A stretch of DNA of 33,652 bases from Chara braunii (GCA_003427395.1 BFEA01000019.1:4623223-4656874); one strand, 5' to 3'; shown: positions 10,141-19,594, counted from the stretch's first letter. Made by a program: numbers and translations. The notes: generated by a model not told the origin, from the letters alone.

Positions 10141-10745
10141 GTGGATTGGGGAACTTGGGGCTGTCGGGTGTAGGGCACGGAGTCACGGAGTGCGTGTTGA
10201 GGCAGTGTTGCGTGCGTAGCGGTGGGGCGGGGGCCTTGGGGCTGCTGGGTGCTGGGTGCTGGGGTTCCAGGGTGGTTGGAGAGGTTGGGGCCGCTTGGTG
10301 TCTAGAGCGGAGTGCATATTGCGTTATGCGGGCCAGGGGTCAGCGCTGCGGGGTGCGGGTCGCTGTACTGGGGTCGGGTTGTTAGGTCGGGGTCCCCCGC
10401 CGGGGTGCGGGGCCGTGGGGGCGGGGTCTTGTTGCGGGGTCGAGGTGGCAGGGCCGGGGGTACCGGTTGCGAGGCGGGGGTCGGGGTTGCGGGGGCGAGT
10501 GAAGGTGGTGGAATCTGGCGGGGGTCTGTGGGCAGGGGTCCGGTAGCGGGGCCACGGGGTTGCGGGGTGCAAACTGCGGGGGTCGGGCCGAGGGGTCGCT
10601 CGCGGTGCGGCGGTCGGGGGGCGGGGGTCGAGCTGCGGGGGTGGGGGGTCGTGCAGCGGGGCCGCGGGGTTGCGAGCGGGGTCGGTCGTTCGGGTGCGGG
10701 GTTGTGGTGGCAGTGGCGGGGTTGCGGTGCCGGGGTGGGGGAGAG
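10141..10745. repeat. G-rich subterminal block, right end of hAT
   Basis: Words such as GCGGGGTCGGGGTTGCGGGG dominate the plus strand. Composition and word type resemble the block at 1020-1665, so both ends of the transposon are G-rich on the same strand. Reading frames across it are low-complexity on both strands. Confidence 0.75.
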
Positions 10746-10769
10746 AAGGTTAACAACAGTCATATTTTT

Positions 10770-11170
10770 CATCACCACTTTAGGACACCCTTCACCACTT
10801 TCGGATGCAGCCTGCCTAAACAGGTGGTTTTCAGGGTCTTCGGACCTTTCACCACTTCAGCACCATTCAGGTCTGAAAATCCCGAATGGTCTTGAAGTGG
10901 TGAAAGCTCCGAGGACCCTGAAAAACACATGTTTAGGCAGGATGCATCCTCAAGTGGTGAAGGGTGTTTTCATGGTCTTCGGACCTTTCACCACTTCAGG
11001 ACCATTCAGGATTTTCAGACTGCCCAAAACTCTCACTTGACCACTTCAGGACACCCTTTTCCACTTCAGGATGCAGCCTGCCTAAACAGGTGGTTTTCAA
11101 GGTCATCGGACCTTTCACCACTTCAGGACCATTCAGGATTTTCATACTGCCAAAAACTCTCATTTCATAA
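10770..11170. repeat. Subterminal repeat cluster with hairpin and direct copies
   Basis: A core, GACCTTTCACCACTTCAGG plus ACCATTCAGG, occurs in direct orientation near 10842, 10980 and 11107. An inverted copy of the whole module (about 10873-10970) pairs with 10782-10870 to form a hairpin of about 90-bp arms. The sub-motif CACTTCAGGA or CACCACTT appears at least seven times. GGATGCAGCCTGCCTAAACA occurs at about 10803 and 11070. Clustered short repeats near hAT ends are known as transposase-binding sites in other hAT elements; that role here is inference. Confidence 0.8.
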
Positions 11171-11204
11171 TTTTCATTCCTAAATTTTCAGCTATCCGAT
11201 AACG

Positions 11205-11360
11205 GCTTGTGGGGTGGGGATGCAAGCGGGGTCGCGGTGCCGGGGTTGCAGTGAGGGGGCGGTTGTGCGAGGCCGGTGGCGGGGCTGCGGGGCGCGGGGC
11301 GGGGTGCCTGGGGCTGGGCGGCGGCGGGGTAGTTCGACGGGGGCGGGAGTGGGTGGTCCC
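11205..11360. repeat. Short G-rich block next to the hAT right end
   Basis: The same GCGGGG/GGGGTCG word type as 10141-10745, separated from it by the repeat cluster. It lies about 70 bp inside the right terminus. Confidence 0.65.
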
Positions 11361-11416
11361 CGTCATAGGGGTCCGGAGGCCTAATGCTCACACCGACTAA
11401 GCCCCCGGGGATCCCC

Positions 11417-11430
11417 GCTCGACAACACTG
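11417..11430 (-). repeat. hAT right terminal inverted repeat
   Basis: Plus strand GCTCGACAACACTG; read inward from the end it is CAGTGTTGTCGAGC, matching the left end at 12 of 14 positions. Confidence 0.85.
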
Positions 11431-11438
11431 CCCACAGA
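11431..11438. repeat. Right target-site duplication of the hAT element
   Basis: CCCACAGA, paired with CTCACAGA at 948-955. One mismatch suggests some age since insertion. Confidence 0.85.
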
Positions 11439-12010
11439 TACAATGAGTGTTCATTCTAGAGTTGCCAAAGCATCTTGTCCCGGTCACATCACTGTTTGCA
11501 GATGACCTCACTGTGCTTATCAGGGCGGATGATCAAAGTCTTCAAACTCTGACACAAGTCATCCACCTGTTCTCCCTGGCAGCAGATATGAAGGTTAACT
11601 GGGGAACAAAAACGGAGGGGTGGTGGATGCACCCGCAAAATGCAGGGCCGCGGCCGCAGCCGCTTATTTCATGGGCACAAAAAGACACAACAATTATAAT
11701 TTTGGATATCAAACTGATAACACTTGGCCCCCCGCCGGACCATGGAGACATCTTGGTGAACCTGGCAGTGGACAAACTAGGCAAATGGGCCAGCCTGCAC
11801 ACCCTCGTAGTAGGGCGTACGCTGGCCATCAATAAAGTTGTCCTCGTCGCGATTTGGTACAAACTGGCTGTATGGCCCCTGGACCAAAAATAGTATGCAA
11901 GGCTCAGAAAGACCCTTATGACCTATCTGTTGAAAAACAGCGATGAACCCCAAGGCTGCCTGAACTGGGTTAAATGAGACATACTCACACAACCAAGAAG
12001 GAAGGGAGGA
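11439..12010 (+). pseudogene. LINE-A ORF2, RT motif C and thumb part
   Basis: Continuation of the reverse transcriptase split by the hAT. It begins with the hydrophilic stretch preceding motif C, then VTSLFADDLTVLI with both catalytic Asp residues (about 11490-11520), SLAADMKVNWGTKTEGWW, LGKWASLHTLVVGRTLAINK and AIWYKLAVWPLDQK, ending in TAG at about 11891-11893. A diverged continuation reads TYLLKNSDEPQGCLNWVK, stop, DILTQPRRKGGL. This parallels the VFLWRG, then PKARGGLGILDP region of LINE-C. An internal substitution block (about 11640-11700) is low in similarity. The remaining 3' half (zf-RVT) is absent, and the dispersed repeat at 12085 follows. Confidence 0.85.
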
Positions 12011-12084
12011 CTTTTTTTTCTTCTTCTAAGAACACCCTCTGCCACAGATAGGAGTGATGATATAGGCATGCACTCCTATCTACC

Positions 12085-12195
12085 CTTAAGGGTGGCTCCA
12101 GTCTTTTGGTGGGGAGCATCACCTGCTGGAAAGCGGGTCCAGCGTCTCCATTGAATAAAAAAGAGTCATTATACATAAAGCATGAATGGGGGCAG
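12085..12195 (+). repeat. Dispersed repeat R1, copy 1
   Basis: Contains GGCTCCAGTCTTTTGGTGGG, AGCATCACCTGCTGGAAAGC, GGGTCCAGCGTC and, further on, CATAAAGCATGA. Related copies lie at 31336 (plus) and 33500-33585 (minus). It sits between the LINE-A remnant and the 3' end of LINE-B. No coding role is evident. Confidence 0.7.
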
Positions 12196-12284
12196 TGACG
12201 CCTCTTCAATCGTTACTAGACCGCGAGATCAGTTTAAGACAACAAGCTACCCTGCCCTTCAGAAAAAGTGTAAGCAATTAACAA

Positions 12285-13070
12285 TCACTCCTCTTCTCCA
12301 CCAAACCATTGCAAATCAACCATAAAAAGTTGTGAAGGAGGAAAGGGATCTGCAAAACAATTTGGAGACCTAAGGGAATATCCTGGCTGCAGCGCGAACT
12401 AGTCGCAAAAGCTGAGATGGAAGATCGTCTTGAGAGATTCCTCCATCTCTTCCCCACTTGGCCACTCCACCTTTCCCAGACCCTTCCCTTGAGTTCCCCC
12501 CAAGCAGTTCAAGACAAAATTTTGAATTGTTTCTTGTATATCCTTCTTTTGATGCAATTTCAGAAGTCTGGTCTTAGTTTTTTCCCATTGTGCTCTGATC
12601 TCAGTCTGAATAAATTGAACAATTATCTCAGAGATTTTCTCCCCTTCCAAGGCTACGTTATCTCTTGCTAGGACACAATGTTTGTACCAAAGGGCCCATA
12701 ATACCGCCTTTCTGCCTATAGTAAACAAATTACGCTGAAACTTAGAAAGTCCGAAGTCTATAGGTTCCCAATAGCCCAGCAAGATAGCGCACCATTCCCA
12801 CGACCAATCTATCACAGGCAGACTCCTCTAAGTGTTATCCCACCGTCGCCATAATAGGGCCACATTCGGACACTTCATAAAAATGTGTTCAATAGTTTCA
12901 CAAATTTTTCTACTAGGGAAAGTCGTATGACAAGACTTACACCATGGGGAAGCTAAACCCCATTGTTATAGACTTGAATGATCAATGAGTCAGTCATTTG
13001 TCGGCAAACACCGGTGAATAATCTACCATTGAAGGGAAACAAATTTAGCGCGTCTTTGTTTTAAGCTGTT
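12285..13070 (-). pseudogene. LINE-B ORF2 zf-RVT domain and C-terminal tail
   Basis: Minus-strand translation gives CLPTND, stop, LIDHSSL, then CKSCHTTFPSRKICETIEHIFMKCPN (written here with its key residues C-x2-C, H and C) and WRRWDN, the zf-RVT zinc-binding motif of plant LINE ORF2 proteins. The open frame 12815-12399 follows: WSWEWCAILLGYW, then NLFTIGRKAVLWALWYKHC, a helical segment, and CLGGTQGKGLGKVEW. A frame break precedes the last block FADPFPPSQLF. All blocks have counterparts at the 3' end of LINE-C. In intact elements this tail follows the RT and is thought to bind template RNA or DNA. Stops within the zinc motif region rule out function. Confidence 0.85.
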
Positions 13071-13775
13071 AAATAATTTCATATTTTTAACAATATTACT
13101 GTCAGTATTCAAGTGTCTAGACCACCGTTCTTGCACAATCGCAGCTACATTCACCCTTGGTCTGAGAAGACGATATGCCGCCTTAACCATCATGGATTGT
13201 AGAGTTCTTGATTTTTCAGTTTTACTAGTCTTCCAGACCCACTCATCCGAGGTCTAGGGGCAGATCTGGAATATGATATGAGGATGGTACGCTCTCTAGT
13301 TTTTCGTTGAAGAGTAGTACAACACACGAATCCTGTAAAGGTCCCGAAATGAGAAAAAATTTACCTGATTATTTTGGGATGGGTGTAAGAAAAGTTTTTT
13401 AGTCACCTAACAAATACTCACAAGAAAATCTTTAGTCATCTTACAAATACTCACAATAGCCCCTTTTGGGTGAATGTGAACGATCTGACCCACCTCCCAC
13501 TGTTCTGAATCAGTTCCTACTACTCAATCTCCCTCTTTGAAGAAGATGTCTTTCCTTAGCGTTCTAACCCAAGCTAAGGGAATGAAGAAGATGATCTGCT
13601 CTAAATTGTAGGAAAGTTGGTGGACTTACCTGAACCTACCTCTTAATTGCTCTGTTGTTAATCAGTTCCTGTTTTAAGTGTCCCATATATTTTTGATCCT
13701 TAACACTCCTCTTTTAACCCACATGGACCATGGAGGATCGAAACTTTTGAAAACTACATCATTCTGATTAGAGAT

Positions 13776-14021
13776 TCATCTGTTGTCAAAGAGGGGTTGC
13801 CTGAGGACCTCCTCATAATGTGAGGGGAAAGGTCTATTGGTTAGAGGTAAATTGCGCCATGTTTTCAATAAAGATACCCTTAAGTTATCCAACAATAAAT
13901 ATATTATAGTTGCTTCCCTCAAACCCTCTTCTCTAGACTGTGCCTTTGCCCTTGGAATGCTCCAAAATAAATCTTCAACCAATGTAAGAGGGTGAATATC
14001 CTCTGTGGTTTGTGGCACCAA
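13776..14021 (-). pseudogene. LINE-B ORF2 connection segment
   Basis: Open stretch of 81 codons ending in SLLKTWRNLPLTNRPFPSHY and EEVLRQPLFDNR. This parallels MLKTWRQLPLTDKLSPKRW and EEVCQQPLFDNR of LINE-C. It is part of the region between RT thumb and zf-RVT in this family; no catalytic residues are known here. Confidence 0.75.
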
Positions 14022-14579
14022 TCTACGAATTTGTTACATAGTCATAGGTTGCCAGGGCTTATCATTAGATAAAATCAGTTCCTTTAACCATTGGAGTGCT
14101 AGCGACTGACATTGCAGGGACAGATCAAGAAGTCATAATCCGCCTCTGAGGTTGGGCTGGATAAGGGAAAGTCATGCCTCTCTAGGGATAACATTTTCTA
14201 ACTCATGGTTGCATCTCCATAAAAATGTTGCCACTTGTTTTTGTAGTCTCTTTATGCTTGACTTAGTGATCGCCCATAAGGCGGATTTGTACCATATGGA
14301 TGCTAAGACTATATTGTTAATAATCAATGCTCCTTCAATCGAAGAAGTTTGTTGATTTTTTCATTGATTCATTTTTTTAATCGCTAGACGAGAAATTCAA
14401 TCGTCATTCGATATCGGTTTGCCTTATGCCATAACAGAGACCCCCAACAACCTCAAAAAAGCTTCTAATGGAAGTCACTTCACTCTCGGATATTTTAGGG
14501 GACGCACTCCATTTTAATGAATCCACCACCCATGTGTCTTATTTCCTCAATTGATCATCATATCCGACGAAACCGAGAA

Positions 14580-15376
14580 ACGGTCCGTTAATGCCTTAAT
14601 CTCTTCCATATTGGAGGTCGAGGTCTCCATGAGTGTAGTAAGATCATCCGCAAACATAGAAGCAATTGGGATTGCATCGTCAGGAATCCCTGAGCTCTGA
14701 AGTCATTTAAGATTATGATTTGCCCTAAGATTTGCTCCAAATGCTTCCATGATTATTACAAACAAAAATGGGGTTAACGGATCCCCTTGCCTTACCAATC
14801 GTTCAAGGCGAAACGGTGGTGAGAGAAAACCATTTATATGAATCCTCGTAGAAGCATTTGTATGCAAAATCCTCATCCATTTACGCAAATTTGTTCCAAA
14901 ATTCATTTTATTAAGACATGCATCCAAAAATCTCCAGTGTACATGATCATTAGGTCTTTTCAAAGTCTATGAACACTATTGTCGCGTTTTGATTAGACTG
15001 ACAAGAGAGTTTGACCATTTCATTGATTAGGAGAAATATTATGCTGGTTATATCTTCCCTTTATAAACCCAGTCTGAGAGAGATGTATAATGTTCGTCAT
15101 TACATGAATGAGACAATTAACGAAGGCCTTGGATAACATCTTGTATATCACTGGTAGAAGAGTTATCGACCTATTATTTCTAATGTTTATTTTATCTCCT
15201 TTCTTATACAAAAGTGTGAGGATAACTTCACCCACTAATTCCCCCATCAAACCTGATTCTTGAACTGATTCAAAATATTTCATCAGGTGTGAAGAGAAGG
15301 TCGTCCACATGGTTTTCCAAAATTCCTTAGCGAGATCGTTTATCCCAGCGGTTTTGTTTTTATCCATTTGTAGCAA
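14580..15376 (-). pseudogene. LINE-B ORF2 reverse transcriptase
   Basis: Minus-strand blocks: DKNKTAGINDLAKEFWKTMW (fingers, 15365-15300), LTLLYKKGDKINIRNNRSIT (about 15220-15170), QTGFIKGRYNQHN (about 15075-15040), DHVHWRFLDACLNKMNFG (14960-14900), RLVRQGDPLTPFLFVIIMEA (motif B, about 14800-14745), and SMFADDLTTLME (motif C with both Asp, about 14665-14630). Motif A is damaged: the first catalytic Asp region falls in a frame break near 14965-15020, where IVFIDFEK-like sequence is split. Several frame changes divide the domain. Order and spacing match LINE-C. Confidence 0.85.
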
Positions 15377-15486
15377 AGCTGTCCAAATTTTTTCTTTGTT
15401 AAGGGACGCTCCAGTTCTTTGAGTTGCTCTTCTGTGAGAGTTTGGGTCAAAGGGACTAGAAATCGTCTTATTGCTTTATCATCCTC

Positions 15487-15771
15487 CTATTGTTTTGTAG
15501 GATCCTTTGAGGAAGTAAAGAGCCCTTTGTAAAAGTCGTATGCTATTTTTAGACTACCAGGAAAAGAATAAGATAGTGAAGCCCTAGGTACTGTTGGATC
15601 AACCAAGGCGTCTATGCATGTACGTCTAGACCTTTTGCGTGCTAATGCAAAAAATGATGCATTCATTTGCCCTTCAGTCAAAAACTTAGAAAATTTACTT
15701 CTGATTGTATACCCTCGCCAACGATGTTGAGCAAACGTTAAAAGTTGGTTCTTGAGAGCCTGAATATCCAT
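15487..15771 (-). pseudogene. LINE-B ORF2 EEP-RT linker
   Basis: 95-codon open stretch: DIQALKNQLLTFAQHRWRGY, IRSKFSKFLTEGQMNASFFA, LARKRSRRTCIDALVDP. It aligns by eye with the LINE-C linker (CLENQLLTQIEGRWQGLRIM and DARFFAMARARTGRTIIEAL). It lies between the endonuclease and RT as in L1-like elements. Confidence 0.75.
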
Positions 15772-16204
15772 CGTTTGAAGATCTTCGTCAATATTTTCTT
15801 GATACTCGTAATTAAGGATTTGTTCTTGAATGCTTATTTCTTGTTGATATCTATTTTAAGCCTGAAGTTTAGAGTATTCATTACATTGTTTTGCCAGGAA
15901 TGCTAAACCATTATTAAACCATGATATCAAAAAACTTTGTTGGGTTTTAGTTAAGTGTCAGTACTCTTATACGCTCTTTATGTACTAGCTAAATTTCATA
16001 CATGCTAAAAGGGATGTGTTGAGTTTATGAAAACATTTTTCTTTAATAGTTTTTTTTTTTTTAATTTAACAGCACCGCGCACATCTTATGATCCGCCCCT
16101 GGCCACAGACTCTGGGGAAAATCGATGCCCAAACTAATGCATAATCCAGATCATCCGACATCAAAATCAGATCTATTCACGATCTGGATTGATGTGGGGT
16201 GTCA

Positions 16205-16825
16205 CTATTCCTTATACAGGTAAACAGTTTCTTGCGGAAAGATACGATGGTATGTGTCAAAAATATCTTCCTCCTCACACAGATTGTGAATGATGTTCTC
16301 ATCTTCTTCTATGTATGAAGGGCAATGAGAGAGAATCCTCCACCAATCTAACCATCTATCCGGGGTTGCGTTGAAATCTCCAGCCATAATTATTGGAATC
16401 CCGCTCGGAATTTGGGTCTTTATCGTTTGAAAGAAATTACCCCTCTCATGAATCTCATTAGGGTCATAGATGTTAATTACACATATGATCTTCAATTCTA
16501 ATTTAACCAACGCAGAAACCCATCTTCCGTGCTTCTTATCCACCGCCCAATGTACTAACTCAACCCTTGAATCAGGAGGGACCCATATGACTACCCCTCC
16601 TGAGCCACTTCTCGGTGCCGGAAAGTATATTTTTTGAAAAGACCATACAATATTATGTATAAGCGTATGAGCTGGGGAAGAAGTGAGATGGGTTTCCTGG
16701 ATACAAATTAGGTCTGGTCATGAACGACTTCCGACTCCTTTCAATTGTTCCGTTATAGCTTTCCTTTTTCCGGAGTCTGCGGTAGCTAAACCGTTTACAT
16801 TAAGCGATCTGAGAGCAAAAAGTCA
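16205..16825 (-). pseudogene. LINE-B ORF2 apurinic-type endonuclease (EEP)
   Basis: Endonuclease-exonuclease-phosphatase domain that would nick target DNA for priming. Visible motifs: LRSLNVNGLATADSGKRKAI (start, about 16815-16755), LICIQETHLTSS (catalytic Glu, about 16710), GGVVIWVPP, then the open frame from 16543 with HGRWVSALVKLELKIICVIN, IYDPNE, and IIMAGDFNATPDRWLDWW (catalytic Asp and Asn, about 16395-16345). The domain ends prematurely near 16205; the late RIDLIL and SDH-type motifs were not found. At least one stop interrupts the N-terminal part. The family assignment is firm. Confidence 0.85.
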
Positions 16826-17264
16826 AAAATGACATACAGAGACCTCATAGGTGGGTTCCTTTAGCTCATGGGTATGAAGGGTGGGTGTATAGCGATGAAC
16901 TAAATCAATCAGAACAGCCAATAGGATGGTTTTGGGAGGGGAGGAGTGATGCGAGAAAACCCCCTCGGCCGCCTGCAGATTGGACTCCTTCTCTGATTCC
17001 TCCACCTCATCACCACCAACAACAGCGAAGAGGAGGAGGTGGGGGCAGAGAGGGATATCAACAACTACACTATTCTCAGGATTGTTCTTCTTCACAACAG
17101 AAAAAGGTACAGGAGAAGTCTCCGATGCATTTGAAGCAAAAAAAAGGAGCAAGAACTGCCAATTAAGACTCACACTGAACAGGAAACTGATTTGAATAAG
17201 AATCAAGCTGATAACAACTCACAACAACTCTCAGAATAGAGAAGTGAAGGTTCAAGGTCCATCG
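16826..17264. other. Junction between LINE-B and LINE-C, unresolved
   Basis: Lies between the 5' end of minus-strand LINE-B and the first recognisable ORF1 sequence of LINE-C. A 93-codon plus frame (16885-17166) rich in Pro, His, Gln and Gly overlaps a 127-codon minus frame. Neither has a recognisable domain. It may be LINE-C 5' untranslated sequence. Confidence 0.4.
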
Positions 17265-17629
17265 GCGCTAATCCTATCAGTTATCTGCCGAGAATAAATC
17301 GGTACCAAGAATCAGAATGGAGGGTAGTTACGAAGAAAGGACAAAATAAGATAAAAGAAAACACAGAGCCTCATTCTTCGTTGCATGACAAAATGAAAAA
17401 TGAGCATTCAGAGCAACCAATGTTACCTGCAGAAGAAACACTATTATCTGCAGAGGAAAACGTTTCCCAGCCTGTGGACGTTGACCCTCTAAAAATGGCA
17501 ATGACTGCTGATCCCATGGAAGTAGAGAATACTCATACTAAAATTCCTGAACTATCTCCTACAATCAATAGTAGCAAGGAAAGGGGGGGAACCTGCACTC
17601 ATAACTTACCAAATTGGGAGAATGGATGA
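17265..17629 (+). pseudogene. LINE-C ORF1, N-terminal fragment
   Basis: Open frame reading NPISYLPRINRYQESEWRVV, TKKGQNKIKENTEPHSS, then from Met at 17381 a Glu/Pro/Thr-rich stretch (LLSAEENVSQPVDVDPLKMA) ending at a stop at 17629. It is likely the start of the RNA-binding ORF1 protein because it lies directly upstream of the ORF1 C-terminal part. No domain is recognised. A short A+T-rich block with stops separates it from the next fragment. Confidence 0.5.
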
Positions 17630-17876
17630 TAATGAATCTGCAAAAAAAGTTCCCAGATGGGAGTAATGAAGATTGGCTGCAAATTCAAAACCATCTGATG
17701 CTTGTGATCGTAAACAGTGAAAGTCGGCTCTGCAGTACGGTCTTCCCCAAGGTTTGAATTAGACCAGCACGTGCCATAGGCTACTCACTGTAGTAACAAA
17801 AAAAAAATTTCCCCAACTTATGAATAATGGCATACCGCAGATTTCGTCAACACATGAGACACGATAAACATATATT

Positions 17877-19472
17877 TTGGTAAGCCAGAACAAACCAAAA
17901 CTGAGTAGCCTGAGAAAACTCAAGGCTCTAGCAAGGAAACATACGATAGTAAAGACAAAAAAAAAAGTGGGAGGAAAGTTGATTTTCGATAAACATCAGA
18001 AAGCATATCACTCAGTCTCACGTCTGTTACTTCGTAACAGACTCCCATACCTAGCCCTTACCCCTTGCAAAGCCAAATCCAAATTCAAACTGTATAACCA
18101 GACCAAGGGCAGGATGAAACTCTCAAAACATAAAGGAAAAAAAAACAAAAAAAAAAAAACAAATCAGGAAACTGCTAAATCAAGGCAGCCCCCAGACATT
18201 ATTCTCCGGAAATTGGAACAGCAGATATGTGCCAATGACGGAAAGGTCATTCAGAAATCACAAACTGTTGAGGTACATTTCGGGTCAATAACAGAGGAAA
18301 GTACACTGACTCAAAATGATCCTACAACACTCCAAAGAGGTCGAACAACAAACAGACTCACACATGATGCACAGTCACGCACGGTCGAGTCAGTGATACT
18401 GCAAGAAAACAACTGAACAATTACTGCAGTTCCACTGAACGCTGTGGCAGTGAAATCGCAGGAGGATGTACTGTTTCTGAGCTCCTCAGGAGTTGTCTTG
18501 CAATCTGCTGAAAACAACCTGGTTCTAGCAGCATCAGACACACTGCTTTTCCAACATACAACAGATGAGTTAAAGCCAAAAATTGAAATTAGTGAAGGGA
18601 TTACACTGGAAGAGGGGCAGGGGAGTATCACACAAAAAAAAAGAAAGGGGAGTAGAATACAGTCCCGAGAAAGAGAAAATGAGATCTCACTCCTCGAAGA
18701 AGACAGCCCCCCCAAGCTACCCCCTTGTGTATTGAATACACAAGGAGTAAAAGAAATAGTATCGGAAATAACAGGAGAAAGGAAGTTTTTGCTCCTGTCA
18801 GGACAATCCACAAAAATACCACTTCAGTTTCCAGACAAGGAAGTGACTCAACAGAAGGAGGAACAAAAGAGGGAGGAGGAAAGTAAAAGACCCAAGGAAA
18901 TAGAGGAACAAGATCTAAGATTAATGGTAGCAACCCCAAACAACAAAAGACTGAAACTCAAACAATGGATGGCTCAAGGAGAAGGGGATCTCCCTCCATT
19001 GAAAACAGGAGTGGTCTTTTTGCCTGTCAGGAGCAAAGGGGGATATTGGCAAGTTGGTCTGTCAGAACCACAAGGAGTTGCACACGGAGAAGTAACGGTG
19101 CAAGGAACCAAGCCTCAATTTTTGTCTCTGGTAGCTCTTACAGGGGGAATGGCAGGAGAATCCTGGATTAAACTGGAACTATTAAAATTCATTAAAAAAA
19201 AATTCCCACCAGGGGCTATGGCTATCCTTTCATTAACAACTGAAGAACAGAGGGTGGCAGAGAGAGACGTGTACCTCAAGTATGAAGGGGCAAAACAAAA
19301 TGAATTGAAATGGTTTGAACAGGAAACTTTAAAAGACATTCAAATCCTCAAAATCAAGGAAGGCCTGTTCTGGTCAGAAGAAGACGTGGGGACCCTCCTA
19401 GCCAAAGTGCTAAAGCACGGCATTATGGAAAAGGGAGGGGTACTGGATATAAGTCAGTGGAAGAACCTCTAG
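17877..19472 (+). pseudogene. LINE-C ORF1, central and C-terminal part
   Basis: One frame interrupted by a single TGA at 18414-18416 and otherwise open for about 530 codons. The N-terminal third is Lys-rich (GKKNKKKKTNQETAK). The middle is Gln/Glu-rich and probably disordered. The C-terminal ~170 residues look folded: GVVFLPVRSKGGYWQVGLSE, AHGEVTVQGTKPQFLSLVAL, WIKLELLKFIKKKFPPGA, RDVYLKYEGAKQNELKWFEQ, LKDIQILKIKEGLFWSEEDV and GIMEKGGVLDISQWKNL before the stop. The same domain occurs at 26780-27379. Its position directly before the EEP makes it the ORF1 C-terminus. I do not recognise it as a named Pfam family. ORF1 proteins of L1 elements bind RNA in the ribonucleoprotein particle; that role is inferred. 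Confidence 0.65.
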
Positions 19473-19594
19473 ACGAATTTTCTTAAGACCATTCTGAAAG
19501 CTTACTAAAAGTATTTATGAAAAGGAATTAAAATTATTGATGCCTTGTACAACAAAGATAAATAATGAAAATTGCTTAGGCGGCAAGTGGACTT

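Larger units (their letters stand above)
956..11430 (-). mobile_element. hAT-family DNA transposon, 10.5 kb, inserted in LINE-A
   Basis: Complete by its ends: 14-bp terminal inverted repeats (CAGGGTTGTCGAAC on the left, CAGTGTTGTCGAGC on the right read inward) and an imperfect 8-bp target duplication. Removing 956-11438 rejoins the LINE-A reverse transcriptase between motif B (VRQGDHIGPLLF) and motif C (FADDLTVLI), which independently confirms the boundaries. Strand is given for the internal transposase gene, which runs from about 8174 to 3398. The gene carries stops, frameshifts and a large internal deletion, so the copy is probably non-autonomous. Much of the length is low-complexity or repetitive: G-rich terminal blocks, a (TC)n tract, a minisatellite and a subterminal repeat cluster. 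It has the marks of a hAT element by TIR, TSD and transposase type; the subfamily is not assigned. Confidence 0.9.
12285..16825 (-). mobile_element. LINE-B, L1-like retrotransposon (EEP to zf-RVT)
   Basis: Minus-strand element with the order EEP endonuclease (16825-16205), linker (15771-15487), RT (15376-14580), thumb and connection (about 14560-13780), zf-RVT (about 13070-12830) and C-terminal tail (12815-12285). The spacing between the QPLFDNR block and CLPTND matches LINE-C (about 750 bp in both), so no large insertion is hidden. The reading frame is broken many times. No ORF1 is identifiable upstream of the EEP start, so the element appears 5'-truncated close to the start of ORF2. It lies head-to-head with LINE-C. 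Confidence 0.85.

Noticed and set aside
10302-11040. 242-codon and opposite-strand frames
   Set aside because: Low-complexity Gly/Arg and Pro/Thr-rich translations of the G-rich block running into the repeat cluster.
13030-13780. Possible insertion within LINE-B
   Set aside because: The distance between QPLFDNR and CLPTND blocks is about 750 bp in both LINE-B and LINE-C, and intervening ORF2-like blocks (for example AAYRLLRPRVN) can be read.
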